Shown here in pieces: positions 7,743-15,496 of a stretch of DNA of 53,619 nucleotides. The translations under genes and the position numbers were made by a program. The first letter of the stretch is position 1; every line of letters begins with the position of its first letter. The DNA lies in the NCBI GenBank assembly GCA_020073105.1, contig JAIQFW010000075.1, positions 1-53,619 on the forward strand, in the 5' to 3' direction. The stretch is from Terriglobia bacterium (GTDB lineage Bacteria > Acidobacteriota > Terriglobia > Terriglobales > Acidobacteriaceae). The notes below the pieces were generated by a model that saw nothing but the letters and a program-made list of their open reading frames with translations, searched no databases and had not been told where the DNA came from.

Positions 7743-8833
7743 GCACAATCGTCGAAACCGCGCCTCATCTGGCCTCTCCTAAGCGGCTCAGCCTGTTCGA
7801 GCGGTACCTGACGCTCTGGGTAGGGCTGTGCATGGTCGCCGGGATCGCGGTCGGGAAGGGCGCGCCCTTCATCGTTGCCTGGCTACGCAACCTGGAATTC
7901 GGGCACGGCAGTCAGGTCAATTTCCCCATCGCAGTCCTGATCTGGCTGATGATCGTGCCGATGATGATGAAGGTGGACTTCGCGTCCATCCGACGAGTAG
8001 GGACCAAGCCGCACGGCTTGCTGGTGACTTTGTTCGTCAATTGGCTGGTGAAGCCGTTTTCGATGGCTGTGTTTTCGTGGATCTTCTTCCGCCACGTTTT
8101 CAGCCAATGGATCACTCCCGCCCAGGCCGACCAGTACATCGCCGGAACTATTATTCTGGCGGCGGCGCCCTGTACGGCGATGGTCTTCGTGTGGAGTCAC
8201 CTGACCGATGGCGACCCGGCATATACCCTGGTGCAGGTGTCGGTCAACGACCTCATCATGCTGTTTCTGTTCGCTCCCATCGTTCGCTTTCTGGTGGCGG
8301 GAGCGTCCAGCCTGCAGGTACCCATGCGGGTTCTGCTCGACTCGGTGCTGGCGTTCATTGTGATCCCACTGGTTCTCGGGTCCGGCTTACGCCGCTGGCT
8401 GATTGGCAAGCATGGCAAGGACTGGTTCGAGCAGCAGTTGCTGCCGCGCTTTGCTCCACTCACCATTTCGGCCCTGCTCGTCACCCTGGTTCTCATCTTC
8501 GCTTTTCAGGCGGACAACATTACGACCAGCTACTTTCACGTCGGGTTGATCGCCGTGCCGATCCTGGTCCAGGTCTATTTCAATTCTGGGCTGGCGTATG
8601 GCCTGATGCACTTGTGGAAGGTCCCTTATAACGTGGCTGCGCCCGGCGCATTGATCGGCGCCAGCAACTTTTTCGAGCTGGCGGTCGCGACTTCGATTGC
8701 GCTATTCGGCGCGGGTTCGGGAGCGGCTCTGGCTACGGTGGTCGGAGTGCTGGTTGAAGTTCCGGTGATGCTGTCAGTCTGCGGAGTGTGTAACCGGACG
8801 CGAGGCTGGTTCGCGAAGCCGGGGGCCGCGTAG
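7739..8833 (+). CDS. acr3: ACR3-family arsenite efflux permease
   Basis: A 364-residue, roughly ten-helix membrane protein. It opens with LSLFERYLTLWVGLCMVAGIAVG and carries AAAPCTAMVFVWSHLTDGD, which includes the conserved cysteine of the fourth helix needed for As(III) transport in ACR3 proteins. GALIGASNFFELAVATSIALFG is the second conserved helix pair. It exports the arsenite made by ArsC, driven by the membrane potential. Last gene of the operon, overlapping arsC by four bases. Confidence 0.95.
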   Translation: MSTIVETAPHLASPKRLSLFERYLTLWVGLCMVAGIAVGKGAPFIVAWLRNLEFGHGSQVNFPIAVLIWLMIVPMMMKVDFASIRRVGTKPHGLLVTLFVNWLVKPFSMAVFSWIFFRHVFSQWITPAQADQYIAGTIILAAAPCTAMVFVWSHLTDGDPAYTLVQVSVNDLIMLFLFAPIVRFLVAGASSLQVPMRVLLDSVLAFIVIPLVLGSGLRRWLIGKHGKDWFEQQLLPRFAPLTISALLVTLVLIFAFQADNITTSYFHVGLIAVPILVQVYFNSGLAYGLMHLWKVPYNVAAPGALIGASNFFELAVATSIALFGAGSGAALATVVGVLVEVPVMLSVCGVCNRTRGWFAKPGAA

Positions 8834-8897
8834 CAGTCTCGCTGCTGCGCCGAAATGCCAAGATGCCTCAGGTCTGAAAAGCGGGCCTTCTGGCTTG

Positions 8898-9183
8898 TCA
8901 GTAGGCTTCCTTTCGATGGCGGAAAGAGTGCATCACGACATCGGTTCCAAAGATGTCGTAACGCAAACGGTATTCGCGCCAGCGGATGCGCCATTGCCCA
9001 TCGCCAGGCTTGAGACCGGCGAGTTTCTTGATCGCATGCCGGCCGCTTCGATTATGTGGATCTTCGGCGAGGATGGGCATCAGCTCTTCCAGTGCCTCCA
9101 CCATGACCTGATTGCATTTCGAGGTCTTCCGGAAATCCCGCTCGAACGAAGGAAGTCGTCAGGACGCGGAATTGCGGATTCAT
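8898..9183 (-). pseudogene. RelE/ParE-type toxin with +1 frameshift
   Basis: Read from ATG 9183, eight bases after the antitoxin stop, the protein begins MNPQFRVLTT. After nt 9154 the homologous continuation PSFERDFRKTSK...VEALEELMPILAED lies in the +1 frame, and skipping one T (about nt 9153) joins the two. The second part has the RelE-fold signatures HAIKKLAGLKPGDGQWRIRW and YRLRYDI...VMHSFRHRKEAY. Joined, the product is about 94 residues, normal for the family. The second frame has no usual start codon before the internal ATG at 9104. So the toxin is probably dead, or the base is a sequencing error. Confidence 0.7.
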
Positions 9184-9191
9184 GCGGATGG

Positions 9192-9479
9192 CTATTTTCT
9201 TGCTTTGGCAGTTGCCGGCCGAAGGTCAGCTAGGAACTCAGTCCCTTTACGGGCTTTTCCTCTGTGATACTCGGCATTGCTCTTCCCGATCTGCCTCCTG
9301 AGCGAGGGATCACGAAGTTCCAGGTAGTCTTCCAGGTCATCTACGTGCATGAGACCCACGACAGGAATGCCGTCTTTCTCGAGAATGAAGAACTCCCGGT
9401 TAACGTGCGCCCGTCGGACAACTTGGCCGAGGTTGATGCGGGCCCGGGTCAGCGGAATACGATGCACTATACTTTTCAT
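9192..9479 (-). CDS. Phd/YefM-type antitoxin
   Basis: This 95-residue protein starts MKSIVHRIPLTRARINLGQVVRRAHVNREFFILEKDGIPVV, the usual Phd/YefM DNA-binding and dimerisation domain, followed by LEDYLELRDP and a charged, probably disordered toxin-binding tail. It precedes the toxin by eight bases, the normal antitoxin-first order, and should repress its own promoter through the palindrome at 9482-9499. Confidence 0.85.
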   Translation of the reverse strand: MKSIVHRIPLTRARINLGQVVRRAHVNREFFILEKDGIPVVGLMHVDDLEDYLELRDPSLRRQIGKSNAEYHRGKARKGTEFLADLRPATAKARK

Positions 9480-9481
9480 AG

Positions 9482-9532
9482 TTGATCAATATTGATCAAT
9501 ATTGATTGTAGGCTGTAGCGCAGGACTGTCAA
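9482..9532 (-). promoter_or_regulatory. Toxin-antitoxin promoter and palindromic operator
   Basis: On the minus strand TTGACA (9527-9532) and TACAAT (9505-9510) are 16 bp apart, a strong sigma-70 match. Directly downstream is the perfect 18-bp palindrome TTGATCAATATTGATCAA (9482-9499), continued by another TTGAT unit. It sits between the start of transcription and the antitoxin ATG and is a likely autoregulatory operator. Confidence 0.65.
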
Positions 9533-9553
9533 GGGCTCCATTCCCCAGGCTGT

Positions 9554-10453
9554 TCACTTGCTTCTCTGCAATTCGCGGTAGGCTTCGCTCTTGGAGATTC
9601 CCTTTTCTTTGGCGACTTTCTTCAGCGCCGCTTTCTCGTCAAGCTTCTCTTCTTGCATGATCTGCTGAAGCCGCTGGCGAATCGTCGGGCGCGCGAGGTC
9701 GCCCGTCCCCACGCGAGCTTCCCCCTCTTCCGCTTTGCCGATCAGCAGCGTGATCTCGCCTTTGACCGCGCGTGTCTTCAGCGCTTCCAGGGCCTGATCT
9801 GCGCGTCCGCGCAGGAACTCCTCGTGAATCTTGGTGACTTCGCGGGCCACAACCACGTGGCGCGCCGGACCCAGGACTTCGACGATGTCCTCCATCGTGT
9901 CCGTCAGGCGGTGGGGAGCCTCGTAGAATACCTGGGTGCGGGGTGATTCCCGGATGCTCTCCAGCAACGCCCGCCGCGGCCCACGTTTTGCCGGGAGAAA
10001 TCCGCTGAAGCGAAAGGCGTCTGTCGGCAGGCCGCTGGCGACCAAGGCCGCCAGAAACGCGGAGGCGCCGGGAATCGGAATCACCGGCACAAAGTGACGA
10101 ATGGCCAGCGTGATCAGTCGAAACCCCGGGTCGGAAATGCCGGGCATCCCGGCATCGCTGACGAGGGCAATGCGCGCGCCCTGCTCCAATTCAATCACCA
10201 GCTCAGGAGCGCGGGTCATCTCGTTGTGTTCGTGATAGCTGGTGGTCGGGGTCTGGATGGCGTAGTGGTTGAGCAGCTTCTGTGTCTGGCGGGTATCTTC
10301 GCAGGCAATCAGGTCAGCTTCCTTGAGAACGCACAAGGCACGCAGGGTGATGTCTTCCAAGTTCCCGATGGGCGTGGCCACCAGATAGAGGCCGGGAGCC
10401 AGGCCCGTGCCCTCATGTCCGGCTGCTGCTAACTTCTTTACCGACGAGGTCAT
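9554..10453 (-). CDS. rsmI: 16S rRNA 2'-O-methyltransferase of C1402
   Basis: The 299-residue protein methylates the ribose of C1402 in the ribosomal decoding centre. Seen: GLYLVATPIGNLEDITLRAL at the N-terminus, IACEDTRQTQKLLNHY, LVSDAGMPGISDPGF and VVVAREVTKIHEEFLRG, all of the SAM-binding tetrapyrrole-methylase fold of RsmI. A short C-terminal helical domain ends KEKGISKSEAYREL. ATG 10453 (MTSSVKK) fits the family better than the start 51 nt upstream. It diverges from the FmdB-like gene. Confidence 0.95.
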   Translation of the reverse strand: MTSSVKKLAAAGHEGTGLAPGLYLVATPIGNLEDITLRALCVLKEADLIACEDTRQTQKLLNHYAIQTPTTSYHEHNEMTRAPELVIELEQGARIALVSDAGMPGISDPGFRLITLAIRHFVPVIPIPGASAFLAALVASGLPTDAFRFSGFLPAKRGPRRALLESIRESPRTQVFYEAPHRLTDTMEDIVEVLGPARHVVVAREVTKIHEEFLRGRADQALEALKTRAVKGEITLLIGKAEEGEARVGTGDLARPTIRQRLQQIMQEEKLDEKAALKKVAKEKGISKSEAYRELQRSK

Positions 10454-10592
10454 CGACGCGAGTCTAACATCCGGTGGACGCGGACGCCCGCTCTCCACTG
10501 ACAACCAAATTGACGGAAAATATCGCAGACCCTAGAATCGAGAGCAGAAAGTCGAACCCGGATCGCGTCTCTGCGGCCAGTTTCAGGAGTCC

Positions 10593-10883
10593 ATGCCACT
10601 TTACGAATATCAGTGCAAGAAATGCCATCATCGCTTCGAACGCATTCAGAAGTTCTCCGATCCCCATATCAAGAAGTGTCCGGAATGCGGCGGGCCGGTC
10701 GAACAGACCATCTCCGCCCCGGCGGTGCAGTTCAAAGGGTCGGGTTGGTACGTGACTGACTACGCCAAGAAGTCGAGCACGCCGGCAGCGAGCTCGGAGT
10801 CGGGATCGAAGGGCGAGTCAGCGAGCAAGAAGGACGAAAAGCCGAAGGCAGAATCTGCGAGTAAGAAGGGCGAGAAGAAGTAA
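10593..10883 (+). CDS. FmdB-like zinc-ribbon protein
   Basis: This 96-residue protein begins MPLYEYQCKKCHHRFE and continues IKKCPECGGPVEQTISAP, giving two CxxC pairs for one zinc (CxxC-x~20-CxxC). The fold is that of the FmdB family, once thought to regulate formamidase and of unknown function elsewhere. The tail is low-complexity with Lys, Ser and Glu (SGSKGESASKKDEKPK), likely disordered. A GGAG ribosome site precedes the ATG. Confidence 0.88.
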   Translation: MPLYEYQCKKCHHRFERIQKFSDPHIKKCPECGGPVEQTISAPAVQFKGSGWYVTDYAKKSSTPAASSESGSKGESASKKDEKPKAESASKKGEKK

Positions 10884-10901
10884 GGTTCGAGCCAGGAAAA
10901 T

Positions 10902-10942
10902 CGCGAAACGCAGAGGTTGCGCTGAGGTCGCGGAGAAGGCTC
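10902..10942. repeat. CGCAGAGG-type dispersed repeat
   Basis: AACGCAGAGGTTGCGCTGAGG followed by CGCGGAGAAGG resembles the elements near 1098 and 14121. It lies between two convergent genes. Confidence 0.4.
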
Positions 10943-10954
10943 TTCCCACACCCC

Positions 10955-11467
10955 CTACCGCCACCTGGTGTCATATCCCAAGGCAAACAGAATCTGGTTT
11001 TCAAACTCATACTCCAGGATGGTGCGAAAATCGCTTTCCCTGGACTCCCAAGACGCCGCGTACTGGGTGATTTCCGGCTGGTACCGTGAATAGGCGGTTG
11101 CGTAACGGACGTCGCAGGGTTGGGGGCACAGGATCATGCCTGTGGGATCGGCCCGCTCAACTCCGGTCGCGGCAAGCAGTTCCTGGGAAGATACATCCGG
11201 TTTCGCAGCCACCGTAAGCTGAACCGGGGTGACGGCCCGGGCGCGCGAATCTCCGGGAAGAATCTGGGGGGAAGCGTTTGGCTGCACTGGGTTGAGGTCG
11301 ATTCTCTGCGCCAGGTTCTGCTGTGCGGCCTGCCAGATCGCCCACAGCGCAGCATCGGAATGGCGGGTTTGATTGACGAAGGCGACGGGTACAGGCTGGG
11401 GCGAATGGCCGTCGCCACATCCCAACAAGACCATTGTGAAAAAGGCCGCGAGCAGGCCTCGACCCAT
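10955..11467 (-). CDS. Hypothetical lipoprotein
   Basis: A 170-residue protein with a lipoprotein signal (FFTMVLLGCGDG, lipidated Cys at about residue 17). The mature part has an NLAQRIDLNPVQPNASPQ segment and a C-terminal half with two close cysteines (ILCPQPCDVRYATAY) and a mixed helix (ESDFRTILEYEFENQILFALGY). I do not recognise the family. It stands alone and converges with the FmdB-like gene. Confidence 0.55.
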   Translation of the reverse strand: MGRGLLAAFFTMVLLGCGDGHSPQPVPVAFVNQTRHSDAALWAIWQAAQQNLAQRIDLNPVQPNASPQILPGDSRARAVTPVQLTVAAKPDVSSQELLAATGVERADPTGMILCPQPCDVRYATAYSRYQPEITQYAASWESRESDFRTILEYEFENQILFALGYDTRWR

Positions 11468-11577
11468 GGTTCACCTACCCAATCTATCGGCACGTATGCC
11501 GGGGACCTTGAGTCTTGAATCCTTTCAGGAGGTGGACCATCTAAAGGGTGGTAAATAGTCGTTATAACGAGGATTCC

Positions 11578-12276
11578 ATGATCAACATTCGCCGCAGTAA
11601 CGAACGCGGGGGCGGCAACCACGGTTGGCTGAACACCCGCCATACTTTCTCGTTCGACCAGTATTACGACCCGAAGTTCATGGGTTTCCGGTCGCTGCGG
11701 GTCATCAACGAAGACGTTGTCGCGCCGGGCGAGGGCTTCCCTACGCATCCCCACCGCGACATGGAAATCATCACCTATGTCCTGGAAGGCGCGCTTGAGC
11801 ACAAGGACAGCCTAGGGACAGGTTCGGTCATCCGCCCGGGCGATGGACAGCGCATGAGCGCGGGCCGTGGTATCCGCCATAGCGAGATGAACCCTTCACC
11901 TACGGAAGCGGTGCACCTGCTGCAGATTTGGATTATGCCCGACAAACAAGACCATGATCCCAGCTACGAGCAGAAGGCGTTTCCGGAGGCTGAAAAGCGC
12001 GGCAAACTCCGCCTGATTGCGGGTCCCGATGGCAAGGACGGTTCAGTGACCATCCACCAGGATGCCAAGTTGTACGTCACGCTCTTGTCCCCCGGCCAGG
12101 AAGTGAACCACGAACTCGCAAAGGGCCGCCACGCCTGGCTGCAGGTCGCCAAGGGCACGGTCGAATTGAATGGAAAACCGCTCGAGCAGGGGGATGGCGC
12201 GGCCGTGAGTGACGAGCCCAAGCTCAGCATCAAAGGAACGAAAGACGCCGAGGTGTTGCTGTTCGATCTGGCATGA
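11578..12276 (+). CDS. Pirin-family bicupin
   Basis: A 232-residue pirin/YhhW-like protein. The metal site is complete: His57 and His59 (GFPTHPHRDMEII), His101 and Glu103 (GRGIRHSEMNP), the same residues that bind iron in pirin and in YhhW, which has quercetinase activity in vitro. The natural substrate is not known. ATG 11578 (MINIRRSNERG) is chosen over an upstream ATG 30 nt away since homologues start here. Confidence 0.9.
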   Translation: MINIRRSNERGGGNHGWLNTRHTFSFDQYYDPKFMGFRSLRVINEDVVAPGEGFPTHPHRDMEIITYVLEGALEHKDSLGTGSVIRPGDGQRMSAGRGIRHSEMNPSPTEAVHLLQIWIMPDKQDHDPSYEQKAFPEAEKRGKLRLIAGPDGKDGSVTIHQDAKLYVTLLSPGQEVNHELAKGRHAWLQVAKGTVELNGKPLEQGDGAAVSDEPKLSIKGTKDAEVLLFDLA

Positions 12277-12278
12277 TT

Positions 12279-12312
12279 TTCGCCGCAGATTTACGCCGAT
12301 CAACGCTGATCA
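12279..12312. repeat. CCGCAGATTTACGCCGATCA dispersed repeat
   Basis: A copy of the same family as 980 and 19603, starting right after the pirin stop. A related ATGCAAATCCGTGGCTAG follows at 12355, at the 3' end of the next gene. Confidence 0.5.
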
Positions 12313-12368
12313 AGCTAGAGAAATGCAACGACCCACGGGTGTAACGGCAATCGGATGCAAATCCGTGG

Positions 12369-13268
12369 CTAGAATTTTGGTCCGCCGATGTCGGTGAAGA
12401 CAGCCTCCTGCCAGCGCTCTGAGGGGAAGTACCAGTTGCTGGCACCGGCCTCGTGGTTGTTGTCGCCTGCACCAAATCCGACGGTTGGGTTGCGCCAGTA
12501 ATCCATGCCCATCTGCAGCAAGGCGCCCCTGGAAATCTTCACTCGCTCCTTCACCGTGCAGCCCGCCAGCCCTCCTGGAGGCAATGCCGGCCTCGGCGAG
12601 GCACTCCAGAAATGCCAAACCCGATCGGCGCGCTGGCCTACGCGAAGCACGACAGCGTGATTTGGCGGGTCATAAGTGAACGGCATGGGCTCGTGCTGGT
12701 CGGTGCCGAACCAGGGATTTCGCCGGTAAAGCCCACCGCGAACCCGGCCGACGTCGTCGTTGAGGACAACGTCATTCCCGTCGACCCGGCAGGAAAGCTG
12801 GGTCCAGGCAACTTCCACTGTGGCAGATTCGTAGCCCGGCACGCGGGTATCGGCGATCGCGATTCCCCAAAGTAGCACGGAGTTGAAACCGGGAGGCACC
12901 GGGATGGTGCTTACGTATCCGGACTTGTAGCTTACTTCGTCGGGCACGCGGGGGTCGTTTACGACGACGAATACAAACGGACTGGAAGCCCGAGCGTGCG
13001 CTGTGACGACCGTGATCTGAGAAGACGGCGTGCGGTGCGGGACGATGGCAACGACCTTCTCCCCCGAAATTGGCTTGAAGACAGAATTGTTGGCCCCGAA
13101 GAGCACGGCAGTGACTTCGCTCAGGTTCCTGCCTGTGATCTCCACTCTCGTGCCCTCAGGCCCGCTGGTGGGGGAAATGCGGAGGATCTCCGGCGGATCT
13201 GTCTGCCCAGGAGCAGCCAGAACGCCACATACAGCCAAGAAGACCAGAAATTCGCCGAGCCATTTCAC
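12369..13268 (-). CDS. Secreted TIG-domain protein
   Basis: This 299-residue protein has a signal peptide (WLGEFLVFLAVCGVLAAPGQ) and an IPT/TIG domain at about residues 25-100 (ILRISPTSGPEGTRVEITGRNL ... SPFVFVVV). The remainder (about 110-299) is of no family I recognise: a beta-rich stretch with VAWTQLSCRVDGNDVVL and a Trp-rich end. It is likely an extracytoplasmic binding or surface protein. Its stop region overlaps a dispersed-repeat-like sequence. Confidence 0.6.
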   Translation of the reverse strand: MKWLGEFLVFLAVCGVLAAPGQTDPPEILRISPTSGPEGTRVEITGRNLSEVTAVLFGANNSVFKPISGEKVVAIVPHRTPSSQITVVTAHARASSPFVFVVVNDPRVPDEVSYKSGYVSTIPVPPGFNSVLLWGIAIADTRVPGYESATVEVAWTQLSCRVDGNDVVLNDDVGRVRGGLYRRNPWFGTDQHEPMPFTYDPPNHAVVLRVGQRADRVWHFWSASPRPALPPGGLAGCTVKERVKISRGALLQMGMDYWRNPTVGFGAGDNNHEAGASNWYFPSERWQEAVFTDIGGPKF

Positions 13269-13414
13269 AGATCATTATTCGCCAGATTGCCCCGCCCGCC
13301 TTCAAGAAAAAGTCACGATGCCGAAGCAGATTCCCAAAAGGAGAATTCCTCAGCCTGCCGGTTGCCACCAGCTTTGGTGAGCCGTATATTGTTGAGTGCA
13401 CGGAGAGGGCAATC

Positions 13415-14119
13415 ATGAATAAGAAGAAGTTCTTTGAACAACTCGATGCGCGAGTCGCCAAGTATGACCTGCTCTGCCATCCTTTTTACAAAGCCTGGGC
13501 CGATGGCCAGCTGACCCGTGAGGACCTGCGGGAGTATGCACAGGACTACTACCATCACGTGGAAGCGTTTCCCACCTATCTCGCCGAACTGGGTATCCGC
13601 CTGGAAGATGGAGAGTTGCGCCGGGCCATTCTGGCCAACATGGCGGACGAAAAGGGCGTGGAGGACGTTTTCGGGCAGCCGGCGCCGGCCCACTCCGAGC
13701 TGTGGCTGGATTTTGCCGAGGGCATGGGCGCGCATCGCGACCTGGCCGGACATTCGCCGCTGCCGGAAGTCCGGGAACTGATCGGGTTCTTCCACCGCGT
13801 GTCCGGCGAGGGCGCGCCGGAAGAGGCGTTGGCGGCTTTCTATGCCTACGAGTTGCAGGTGCCGCGCGTGGCCAAGGAAAAGGCGCGCGGGCTGCAAGAG
13901 ATGTACGGCGCCGACGAGCGGACTTCGTCCTACTTCACCCTGCACACCACGGCGGATGTCTACCATTCGCGAGTCTGGCAGCAGCAACTGGGCAAGCGGC
14001 TGGAGTCGCATCCGCAAATGGCGGAGAAGGCGCTGGCCGCGGGAGAGAATGCTGCCAAGGCACTGTGGCATGCGCTGGACGGGATTGAGGCGCGCAGGAT
14101 GGCGAAAGCGGCGGCGTAG
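13415..14119 (+). CDS. CADD-family diiron protein (putative p-aminobenzoate synthesis)
   Basis: A 234-residue all-helical protein of the TenA/PqqC/haem-oxygenase fold. HPFYKAWADGQLTREDLREYAQDYYHHVEAFPTYLA and TLHTTADVYHS match the CADD branch (Chlamydia protein CT610), which makes p-aminobenzoate for folate by sacrificing its own tyrosine. Candidate metal ligands are Glu79, the Glu in YAYELQVP, and the H...D..H set in TLHTTADVYHS. Tyr25 and a lysine in RVAKEKARGL sit where CADD's reactive Tyr and Lys are placed, from memory. A GGAGAGGG site precedes the ATG. The next two genes are on the same strand but unrelated. Confidence 0.8.
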   Translation: MNKKKFFEQLDARVAKYDLLCHPFYKAWADGQLTREDLREYAQDYYHHVEAFPTYLAELGIRLEDGELRRAILANMADEKGVEDVFGQPAPAHSELWLDFAEGMGAHRDLAGHSPLPEVRELIGFFHRVSGEGAPEEALAAFYAYELQVPRVAKEKARGLQEMYGADERTSSYFTLHTTADVYHSRVWQQQLGKRLESHPQMAEKALAAGENAAKALWHALDGIEARRMAKAAA

Positions 14120-14120
14120 G

Positions 14121-14156
14121 TCTTCACCACAGAGGACACAGAGATCACAGAGGGGC
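14121..14156. repeat. CACAGAGGACACAGAG dispersed repeat
   Basis: The clearest copy in this window of a widespread intergenic repeat, just after the CADD-like gene. Related forms lie at 1098, 7256 and 10902. Confidence 0.55.
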
Positions 14157-14203
14157 CACTGATTCGATAGAATCATGGCTCTTTCTTTTTGGTTAAATCT
14201 CAT

Positions 14204-14599
14204 ATGGCTAGACCCATCCCCATCGGCGCTCGCAGCACAGCCGAAGAAACGGTTGAGTTCCAGCACACCCTTACTTCGCATCATCCCGAACTGCCTCCGG
14301 TCTATTCGACGCCGGACATGATTCGACTGATGGAGATCGCGGCCTTTCACGCGCTCCAGCCGTATTGCGAGGGCGACGAAATCACGGTGGGGACTTCCAT
14401 TAATATCGAACACCGCGCCGCCAGCGGGATTGGGGCCAAGGTCCGCGCCGAAGCGGTGCTGGAGTCGTTCGACGGCAAGTTCTATACGATCCGCGTCACC
14501 GCCCGGGATGACACGCAAGAGATCGGTAGAGGTACGGTTGGGCGGGCGGTGGTACGCATGGGCAAGTTCATGGAGAAGATGAAGAGAGCTAGGAGCTAG
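14204..14599 (+). CDS. Hotdog-fold thioesterase (FlK-like)
   Basis: A 131-residue protein with the single hotdog fold of fluoroacetyl-CoA-thioesterase-like proteins: VYSTPDMIRLMEIAAFHALQPY contains the Thr and Glu of the catalytic region, and GTSINIEHRAASGIGAKVRAEA provides the His. It would hydrolyse an acyl-CoA whose identity cannot be told. Start ATG 14204 (MARPIPIG) is preferred over TTG 14189. The next gene follows after 15 nt and may be co-transcribed. Confidence 0.82.
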   Translation: MARPIPIGARSTAEETVEFQHTLTSHHPELPPVYSTPDMIRLMEIAAFHALQPYCEGDEITVGTSINIEHRAASGIGAKVRAEAVLESFDGKFYTIRVTARDDTQEIGRGTVGRAVVRMGKFMEKMKRARS

Positions 14600-14614
14600 G
14601 AGCTGGGACCCCTT

Positions 14615-15445
14615 ATGTCGGAACTTCGCCGTCAGAAAGCCAATGCGTTTCGCGAGTTGCACCACATCGGCAAAGTCCTGCTTCTGCCCAATGTCTGGGA
14701 TGTGGCCAGTGCCCGCGTGATCGAAGAGGCCGGTTTCCCGGCGATCGCCACGACCAGCGCCGGAGTGGCGTTTTCACTAGGCTACCCCGACGGACAAAAG
14801 ATTGCCCGCGAGGAAATGCTGGCCCGGGTGGCCCGTATCGCTCGCGCTGTAAAGGTCCCGGTCACGGCTGATGTCGAGGCCGGCTACGGCGAACGGCCGG
14901 AGGATGCCGCCGAAACTGCCCGCTGCGTGATCGAGGCGGGCGCGGTGGGGATGAACCTGGAAGACGGCACCGACGACCCGCAGCATCCGCTGGTGACGCT
15001 GACTTTGCAGCTGGAGAAGATCCATGCGGTCCGCGAAGCGGCGCTGAAATCGAGCGTTTTGCTGGTGCTGAATGCGCGCACGGATGTCTATCTGGCACAG
15101 GTGGGCGCTCCGGAGCTACGTTATTCCGAGACCATCAAGCGGGTGCTGGCGTATCGGGATGCCGGGGCGGATTGCGTGTTCGTCCCCGGATTGCGCGATC
15201 CCGAGGCGATCAAGCAGTTGGTGCAAGATGCCAAGTGCCCGGTGAACATTCTGGCCGGGCCGGGATTTCCTTCCGTGCAGGAACTGGAGAAGCTGGGTGT
15301 CGCCAGGGTGAGCCTGGGATCGGGACCGATGCGGGCGACATTGGGACTTTTGCGGAGGATGGCGGAGGAATTGAAGACCGCCGGAACGTACAGCGCATTG
15401 GAAGGCGCGCCCGCGCATGCAGATGTGAACAAGATGCTGGGGTGA
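14615..15445 (+). CDS. Isocitrate lyase/PEP mutase-family protein
   Basis: This 276-residue TIM-barrel enzyme carries the superfamily marks: VWDVASARVIEEAGFPAIATTSAGVAFSLGYPDG, the metal-binding VTADVEAGYG and GMNLEDGT. It lacks the KKCGH loop of true isocitrate lyases, placing it with PEP mutase, oxaloacetate hydrolase and 2-methylisocitrate-lyase-like proteins. The exact C-C or P-C bond acted on is unknown. It lies 15 nt after the thioesterase gene and is followed by a hairpin element at 15457. Confidence 0.85.
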   Translation: MSELRRQKANAFRELHHIGKVLLLPNVWDVASARVIEEAGFPAIATTSAGVAFSLGYPDGQKIAREEMLARVARIARAVKVPVTADVEAGYGERPEDAAETARCVIEAGAVGMNLEDGTDDPQHPLVTLTLQLEKIHAVREAALKSSVLLVLNARTDVYLAQVGAPELRYSETIKRVLAYRDAGADCVFVPGLRDPEAIKQLVQDAKCPVNILAGPGFPSVQELEKLGVARVSLGSGPMRATLGLLRRMAEELKTAGTYSALEGAPAHADVNKMLG

Positions 15446-15456
15446 AATGCTCCCTA

Positions 15457-15481
15457 GACGAGCGGGGACGCCCGTCCTCCA
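15457..15481. repeat. GCGGGGACGCCCGTCCTCC hairpin element
   Basis: Second copy of the GC-rich hairpin family (others at 5872 and 26058), between the PEP-mutase-like gene and tilS. Confidence 0.55.
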
Positions 15482-15496
15482 TTGCGCGTGGTGGAG

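Noticed and set aside
13313-14665. 450-codon open frame on the minus strand opposite the CADD-like and thioesterase genes
   Set aside because: It is a shadow of two well-supported genes in high-GC DNA, has no ribosome site and has no protein-like domain.
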